This document shows, piece by piece, positions 14,480 through 17,730 of a stretch of DNA of 17,730 bases. The position numbers and the translations under genes were made by a program. Source of the DNA: Candidatus Omnitrophota bacterium (lineage in GTDB: Bacteria; Omnitrophota; Gorgyraeia; Gygaellales; Profunditerraquicolaceae); NCBI GenBank assembly GCA_028687205.1, contig JAQUAP010000010.1, positions 5,174 through 22,903 on the forward strand, given 5' to 3'. The notes beneath the pieces were generated by a model, which saw nothing but the letters and a program-made list of their open reading frames with translations, did not search any database and had not been told where the DNA came from. How positions within the stretch are numbered: the first letter of the stretch is position 1; each line of letters starts with the position of its first letter.

Positions 14480-14793
14480 TTGCAAAAAACTCCTTCATCC
14501 ACCAAACAGGCTTCAAGTAAAATCAGATAATTGATAGCGTCTCCTATTTTCTCGTCCAGTAGAGCTTGAGTTACCTGCTCTTCACCCTGTACGATGTCAT
14601 AAATAGAGACCAAGTGTTTTGTCATGTAATTCAAGCAAACAGTGGAAGGATTCTGTTTTAAAAAATCAGCCCCTCTCTCAAAATTATGCAATCTGTCATC
14701 TTCAGAAGCATACTCTTTTGCTTTCTCAATCATCACCTCTCTACAAGCTCCCACTCTTCTGTCAAACAACCTTTCAAAATCTTTGGCTACCAT
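14476..14793 (-). CDS. Small phage protein, MazG/DUF1599-like helical fold
   Basis: A 105-residue all-helical protein. KAKEYASEDDRLHNFERGA (about 24-42) and DEKIGDAINYLILLEA (about 80-95) match the pattern in small phage proteins related to the DUF1599/all-alpha NTP pyrophosphatase group, in which acidic residues of the two helices bind Mg and hydrolyse nucleotides. The single-domain length suits these relatives. If active it could trim modified or unwanted nucleotides; this is inferred. It overlaps the NDP-sugar dehydrogenase-like gene by 7 bases and the glycosyltransferase by ATGA. GGAGGGAGGAG precedes the start. Confidence 0.72.
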   Translation of the reverse strand: MVAKDFERLFDRRVGACREVMIEKAKEYASEDDRLHNFERGADFLKQNPSTVCLNYMTKHLVSIYDIVQGEEQVTQALLDEKIGDAINYLILLEACLVDEGVFCK

Positions 14794-15512
14794 ATTTCTC
14801 CTCCCTCCTGCAATATTTTATCTACAAGCAATAGATATTCTATCATAAAATATGGATATGTTTTTTGAAGCAATTTGGCATTTGGAATAATACAATGCCC
14901 TCCAATCCTGCCCTCTGGAGCATCTAAAATATATCTCTGTTTATCTGGCCTTTCAGTTCTATTTGTCAACCTGTTATATTCTTCATCATAACTTTTAATG
15001 TCCTGATAATCCATCCCCAATTTCTGAGCAACTGCATTTGAATATCTGGCAAATTCAATATTGATTCCATAAATGGTTGTCGATCTTAACTTCAGAAATT
15101 CTGTATGATCTGGCTCCTCAAGCTGGACAACGTCACAGAAAGCCTGTTTGAAGAAAATATAAGCTTTTCCAGAATGGCCTCCCATATATCGCTTATGAAT
15201 TAAAATTGATTTTCTCATGTTTGTGTGATCTCCCTCGATTGGAGAATGAACAGCTGGTATTTGTTTGCACGTTCCTATTGGCACACTTGAAAACACAATT
15301 GCCGGTGCTCCATCAGCTCTTTGAATAAATTCCTTAACCTGCTCAACGAATACATCGGAATAGGGAATTGCCACCAGAAGAATATCAATAGGCAAATCCC
15401 ATATTGTATCCAACCCCTTCTCTGGATCATATATTTCGATGTCGTGATAATATTTAAAAGCCTCATAAATTCCCTGCCCAACTTCTCCATATCCTATTAG
15501 TAAAGCTTTCAT
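14787..15512 (-). CDS. Compact nucleotide-sugar dehydrogenase-like protein (GGHC motif)
   Basis: A 241-residue protein with an N-terminal NAD-binding motif GYGEVGQGIYEAF (7-19) and the central HSPIEGDHTNM (89-99). The helix SNAVAQKLGMD lies in the middle domain. It ends with EGRIGGHCIIPNAKLL (200-215), matching the IGGHCIP signature around the catalytic Cys (here Cys207) of UDP-sugar 6-dehydrogenases. Usual members are about 430 residues with a third, UDP-binding domain; this one stops soon after the Cys. By memory, similar compact forms with IGGHCxIPN occur in phages and archaea, so this is probably a genuine short family and not a decayed gene. Possible role: oxidising a UDP-sugar to a uronate. 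Unproven. Confidence 0.72.
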   Translation of the reverse strand: MKALLIGYGEVGQGIYEAFKYYHDIEIYDPEKGLDTIWDLPIDILLVAIPYSDVFVEQVKEFIQRADGAPAIVFSSVPIGTCKQIPAVHSPIEGDHTNMRKSILIHKRYMGGHSGKAYIFFKQAFCDVVQLEEPDHTEFLKLRSTTIYGINIEFARYSNAVAQKLGMDYQDIKSYDEEYNRLTNRTERPDKQRYILDAPEGRIGGHCIIPNAKLLQKTYPYFMIEYLLLVDKILQEGGEIW

Positions 15513-15521
15513 TTTCCTCCT

Positions 15522-15707
15522 TTATGGTAGATTCCATCTTTTCCTATATTCCATCTCTTGTTCTGCAATATCCTTCAAATCAGCAAACTTCTTGTTAAAC
15601 CAATTCTGATCTAACAGCCATGCCAGATAGCTTGTTGGAACATCGCAAATCAATTCTCCTTTATACTCTCCAAAAGGCATTGGTTTGTCTTCGTAACTTC
15701 TACTCAT
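15522..15707 (-). CDS. DUF3820-like small protein
   Basis: A 61-residue protein with MPFGEYKGELICDVPTSYL (about 10-28), the characteristic pattern of DUF3820 (MPFGKYKG, then D-x-P-x-x-YL-x-WL), followed by AWLLDQNWF. These small proteins occur in many phages and bacteria; one has been described as a quorum-regulated virulence factor and others are fused to nucleases. Function here is unknown. It lies 12 bases after the 69-residue ORF and 9 bases before the dehydrogenase-like gene. Confidence 0.82.
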   Translation of the reverse strand: MSRSYEDKPMPFGEYKGELICDVPTSYLAWLLDQNWFNKKFADLKDIAEQEMEYRKRWNLP

Positions 15708-15719
15708 ATTATATCCTAT

Positions 15720-15929
15720 TTAATGTGTTGCGCTATAAATAGTTCTGTCATCAATTGATACTGCAACCATTAATGTTTGAAAAACAATACTGTTCTTCTT
15801 TACAGACTCCCTATTTACCATGTCCAAGGCTTTGCTCAAATGAATCTGGGCATCCTCAAAAGCTTGTTGAATCTCTGGGGATGAATCAATAATATCACGA
15901 AAAAGACCTTCTTCCTCTTCATCTGTCAT
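15720..15929 (-). CDS. Hypothetical protein of 69 residues
   Basis: I do not recognise this protein. The N-terminus is strongly acidic (MTDEEEEGLFRDIID), followed by a helix AFEDAQIHLSKALDMV and a short strand-like C-terminus (VFQTLMVAVSIDDRTIYS). No Cys motif, signal or membrane helix is present. Its start overlaps the WbpB-like stop by one base (TGATG), so translation is coupled. It is likely a small phage gene. Confidence 0.65.
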   Translation of the reverse strand: MTDEEEEGLFRDIIDSSPEIQQAFEDAQIHLSKALDMVNRESVKKNSIVFQTLMVAVSIDDRTIYSATH

Positions 15930-16663
15930 CAGCGCAACTGATCCTTTCCAATTTCGATTCTATTTGTTACTCCACTTTTTCTGAATCCATATTCATTACT
16001 GAATTTATCAAGAGCGTATTTCAGATAAAAAATGTCTCTCGGTTTAATGCCATTGTCATCAAGGATTTCCTCATACATTTTGTCGTAAAGAGATTGCATA
16101 TCAATTTTCATGATATCAATTTCCTGTTTATAGCTGATAATGATTTTCCTTTCTTGCTCTCCTGTCTCCCATACAGCTCCCTCAAAATCAGCATTTAATA
16201 AAATAGCCAAATCGATATAGTGAATAAAGAATTCGTAGAAATTGCCTCCCGATAGCTTCGGATTCCCTTTCCAGCTATTGAAAAACTGCTCGTTTCTCAC
16301 CATGAAAGCTCTCACTGATTCGGCTTGTTTTGGCAGATTCTCAATATATCGCAATTGCAAACAGATATTTATTCTATCGTCATCAATGATAGGTTCCCAA
16401 GGAAGACATAACGGTTTTTCACAGATGATTTTAGCTTCTGTCGTCCTCAATACCATCTTGCAATGAATATAGTGCAGGTAATTTGGACTTGTAATCACAA
16501 CCCAATCTGCATTGCCCTTGCTTGCAAAAGACAGATTCATTTCCATCTCATCTCCACCATATTTAGGTGGATCATATATCCAGACTAAATTTCCTCCAAT
16601 ATATTTTATTGCTTTTTTATGTCTTTGAGCAGCATATCCATCACCAATAATACCAAAATTCAT
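15929..16663 (-). CDS. Gfo/Idh/MocA-family oxidoreductase, WbpB/GnnA-like
   Basis: A 244-residue NAD-dependent sugar oxidoreductase. It begins GIIGDGYAAQRHKKAIK (4-20), close to the WbpB pattern GYxAxRHxKAI. It continues with ITSPNYLHYIHCKM (57-70), CEKPLCLPWE (81-90; Lys83 is the family catalytic Lys), and NICLQLRYIE. SWKGNPKLSGG runs into the IHYIDL segment with His148 and Asp151. WbpB and GnnA oxidise C3 of UDP-GlcNAcA or UDP-GlcNAc to a 3-keto sugar for a DegT aminotransferase. It is about 70 residues shorter than WbpB, losing part of the C-terminal substrate domain, but catalytic residues remain. The start has AAGGAG. Confidence 0.87.
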   Translation of the reverse strand: MNFGIIGDGYAAQRHKKAIKYIGGNLVWIYDPPKYGGDEMEMNLSFASKGNADWVVITSPNYLHYIHCKMVLRTTEAKIICEKPLCLPWEPIIDDDRINICLQLRYIENLPKQAESVRAFMVRNEQFFNSWKGNPKLSGGNFYEFFIHYIDLAILLNADFEGAVWETGEQERKIIISYKQEIDIMKIDMQSLYDKMYEEILDDNGIKPRDIFYLKYALDKFSNEYGFRKSGVTNRIEIGKDQLR

Positions 16664-16672
16664 TGAGTCTCC

Positions 16673-16936
16673 TTATTCCCATTTATCTTCATATGGGTTG
16701 TATTTAAACCTCTCGTTCGGTTCCTTGTATTGCCACTTGTCCTCATAAGGATTATATTTCAATTGTGATTCTGGTGTCTCGTAGTTCCAGGTGTCATTGT
16801 ATGGATTTCTCTTTAGCTGCCTTTCATCTATTTGGGGTTTATCATAATAGTCCCGATCCAGTTCTGATATCCTTCCAGCATAACAAACCCCGCCTAACAT
16901 CAACACTACCGCGATTCCACATATCAGCTTTTTCAT
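16673..16936 (-). CDS. Small secreted protein with 18-residue repeats
   Basis: An 87-residue protein. Residues 1-20 form a signal peptide (MKK, then a hydrophobic LICGIAVVLMLGGV core, cleavage probably after CYA). No proper lipobox is seen. The mature part has tandem units of 18 residues: QLKRNPYNDTWNYETPES, QLKYNPYEDKWQYKEPNE, then RFKYNPYEDKWE. The 54-bp period is visible in the DNA at 16676-16820. The ATG at 16936 is preferred over 16972: GAAGGAGGG precedes it and it makes an ATGA overlap. Similar NPYEDKW repeats occur in small exported proteins; function unknown. It may act in the periplasm or cell wall. Confidence 0.75.
   Translation of the reverse strand: MKKLICGIAVVLMLGGVCYAGRISELDRDYYDKPQIDERQLKRNPYNDTWNYETPESQLKYNPYEDKWQYKEPNERFKYNPYEDKWE
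16676..16820. repeat. 54-bp tandem repeat (about 2.7 units) in the secreted-protein gene
   Basis: Units encode (Q/R)(L/F)K(R/Y)NPY(N/E)D(T/K)W plus a variable linker. DNA units have drifted more than the protein, indicating an old repeat held by selection on the amino-acid sequence. Confidence 0.7.
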
Positions 16937-17124
16937 TTTAGCCCTCCTTCTTCCGAATGTTTCATCCACCATGCTATCGCTTCAAGATCATCGGCGGTAA
17001 AGTTGCCGCTAAGATAAGCATTCTCCCACCCAACTTCCCAATCCAAACGCCATAACGCAAACTTCAGACGGCCATTGTCTCTAATGGTTCTCCCCAATAT
17101 TTTTCTCGCCTTTGCCTCATCCAT
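16933..17124 (-). CDS. Small protein with LEAIAWWM motif
   Basis: A 63-residue protein. KARKILGRTIRDNGRL at the start and GNFTADDLEAIAWWMKH at the end match a small family found in phages and bacteria, which typically ends in FT-x-x-(E/D)LEAIAWWM. No function is known to me. It has a GGGGGATAAG upstream sequence and overlaps the secreted-repeat gene by ATGA. Confidence 0.75.
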   Translation of the reverse strand: MDEAKARKILGRTIRDNGRLKFALWRLDWEVGWENAYLSGNFTADDLEAIAWWMKHSEEGGLK

Positions 17125-17150
17125 CTTATCCCCCTTCTTATTTCATAAAA

Positions 17151-17528
17151 TCATCTAAGCTCTGCAAGATGTCCCGCCAATTCTCTCATTGCATAATACT
17201 CTGGGTTAATTATTTGAGATAATAGTGTTGAAAAACTAATCACAAGGAAAATCAATGCACTTAAGAATAATGCGCCGCTTATTATCGCAAAGACAGCATT
17301 TCTATCCACATATTCAAAATCCGCCTTTAGATAGTTTTTCCAAAATATTACTCCTAATATAACCAAACCAATAGTGAACACAGCCAGAGAAGTATAAGCG
17401 AACACTATTTGCTGCTTAACATACCACGGGAATACCTTATCTGCTGTAGTCCCAATTTGTACTGCAAGCTGTTGGATCAGCTTAGTTATATTATCTCCTA
17501 TATCTATTGATGCCTTTACTTTATCCAT
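17151..17528 (-). CDS. Two-helix membrane protein
   Basis: A 125-residue protein with two transmembrane segments, about 43-64 (IVFAYTSLAVFTIGLVILGVIF) and about 82-105 (FAIISGALFLSALIFLVISFS). Charged residues lie between them, and a soluble C-terminus contains IINPEYYAMRELAGHL. The tail NPEYYA(x)xx(L/I) is recalled from other small phage membrane proteins. A holin-like or membrane-modulating role is possible, but no lysin is adjacent, so this is a guess. The ribosome binding site AAAGGAGGAG is strong. Confidence 0.72.
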   Translation of the reverse strand: MDKVKASIDIGDNITKLIQQLAVQIGTTADKVFPWYVKQQIVFAYTSLAVFTIGLVILGVIFWKNYLKADFEYVDRNAVFAIISGALFLSALIFLVISFSTLLSQIINPEYYAMRELAGHLAELR

Positions 17529-17545
17529 TTCACTCCTCCTTTCAT

Positions 17546-17730
17546 TTAATCCTGCCTTTTGTTAAGTGTCTTCTCTTTGTATCCTTTCACAGCAATGCAA
17601 TCTTGTGTTACAACGTAAATATCATTGAACCTCCCAACTGTTTTTGCGGCAAATTTCTCTGCCAATTCCCAAGCTTCTTCTTCTGTTTTTATCGGCACCT
17701 CCCTTGCTAATTTACTGGGGAAGAAAAGGG
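17546..17730 (-). CDS. Partial small protein, cut by the right edge
   Basis: An open frame enters from the right edge and stops at 17546 with TAA; 60 codons are visible. The last part reads EEEAWELAEKFAAKTVGRF and then NDIYVVTQDCIAVKGYKEK. It is probably a small alpha/beta protein. A GTG at 17696 could be an internal start but its ribosome binding site is too close, so the gene more likely begins beyond the window. Not recognised. It ends 17 bases before the membrane-protein start. Confidence 0.6.
   Translation of the reverse strand, partial: LFFPSKLAREVPIKTEEEAWELAEKFAAKTVGRFNDIYVVTQDCIAVKGYKEKTLNKRQD

Noticed and set aside
15275..15490. 71-codon minus-strand frame inside the dehydrogenase-like gene
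   Set aside because: It is an alternate frame of a gene with clear GYGEVG and GGHC motifs.
3813..16663. Glycan cassette as a transposon, integron or genomic island with integrase
   Set aside because: No transposase, integrase, terminal inverted repeats or attachment sites were visible at the borders.
14476..16663. DNA base hypermodification system as an alternative purpose of the sugar genes
   Set aside because: No thymidylate-synthase-like, hydroxymethylase, base glucosyltransferase or related gene is present. The enzymes match surface-glycan families instead.
16664..17150. Rho-independent terminators in the short gaps
   Set aside because: I checked the gaps for GC-rich hairpins followed by T tracts and saw none. 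The genes seem to be one long transcript.

Overview
The window is a tailed-phage (Caudoviricetes-like) genome fragment, or a prophage segment. It is AT-rich and read entirely from the minus strand. Genes are packed head to tail, many sharing ATGA or TAATG start/stop overlaps, and most starts have a strong AGGAGG-type ribosome binding site. No stretch longer than about 50 bases lacks a gene, and I see no tRNA, rRNA, CRISPR array, integrase or transposase. Phage identity rests on a DUF4055-type portal protein, an SPP1 gp7/Mu F-like head morphogenesis protein, and several small phage-type genes. LpxD-like and Wbp-like sugar enzymes suggest a Gram-negative host, but this is inference; the host cannot be named from the sequence.

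In transcription order (right to left) the layout is as follows. (1) 17730-16673: an edge-truncated small gene, a two-helix membrane protein, a small LEAIAWWM-type protein, and a secreted protein with 18-residue repeats. (2) 16663-3813: about 13 kb dominated by nucleotide-sugar and surface-glycan genes. These are a WbpB/GnnA-like oxidoreductase, a compact NDP-sugar-dehydrogenase-like protein, a GT4 glycosyltransferase, a WbpD/WlbB-like acetyltransferase, two DegT/WbpE-type aminotransferases, two extended SDR epimerase/dehydratases, a FemAB/GNAT-like transferase, two NodB-like deacetylases, an LpxD-like acyltransferase and a Rossmann-type protein of unknown reaction. Small phage-type ORFs are interleaved: DUF3820-like, MazG/DUF1599-like, a zinc ribbon, a 43-residue basic protein, and unknowns. 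(3) 3802-1: the head module of portal, free-standing GIY-YIG/NUMOD3 homing endonuclease, and head morphogenesis protein, which runs off the left edge.

The enzymes together look like a route to one or two N-acylated amino sugars: oxidise C3 of a UDP-sugar, transaminate, then acylate. Remodelling by SDRs and deacetylases and transfer by the GT4 enzyme would follow. Two aminotransferase/acyltransferase pairs are present (DegT 11620-12723 with WbpD-like 12993-13457; DegT 6455-7555 with LpxD-like 7555-8370). The two acyltransferase genes share an almost identical 68-bp 3' block. The cassette lies directly upstream of the portal gene, where a terminase gene is usual. Plausible roles are changing the host surface to exclude other phages, or glycosylating the virion. 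The sequence does not decide between them.
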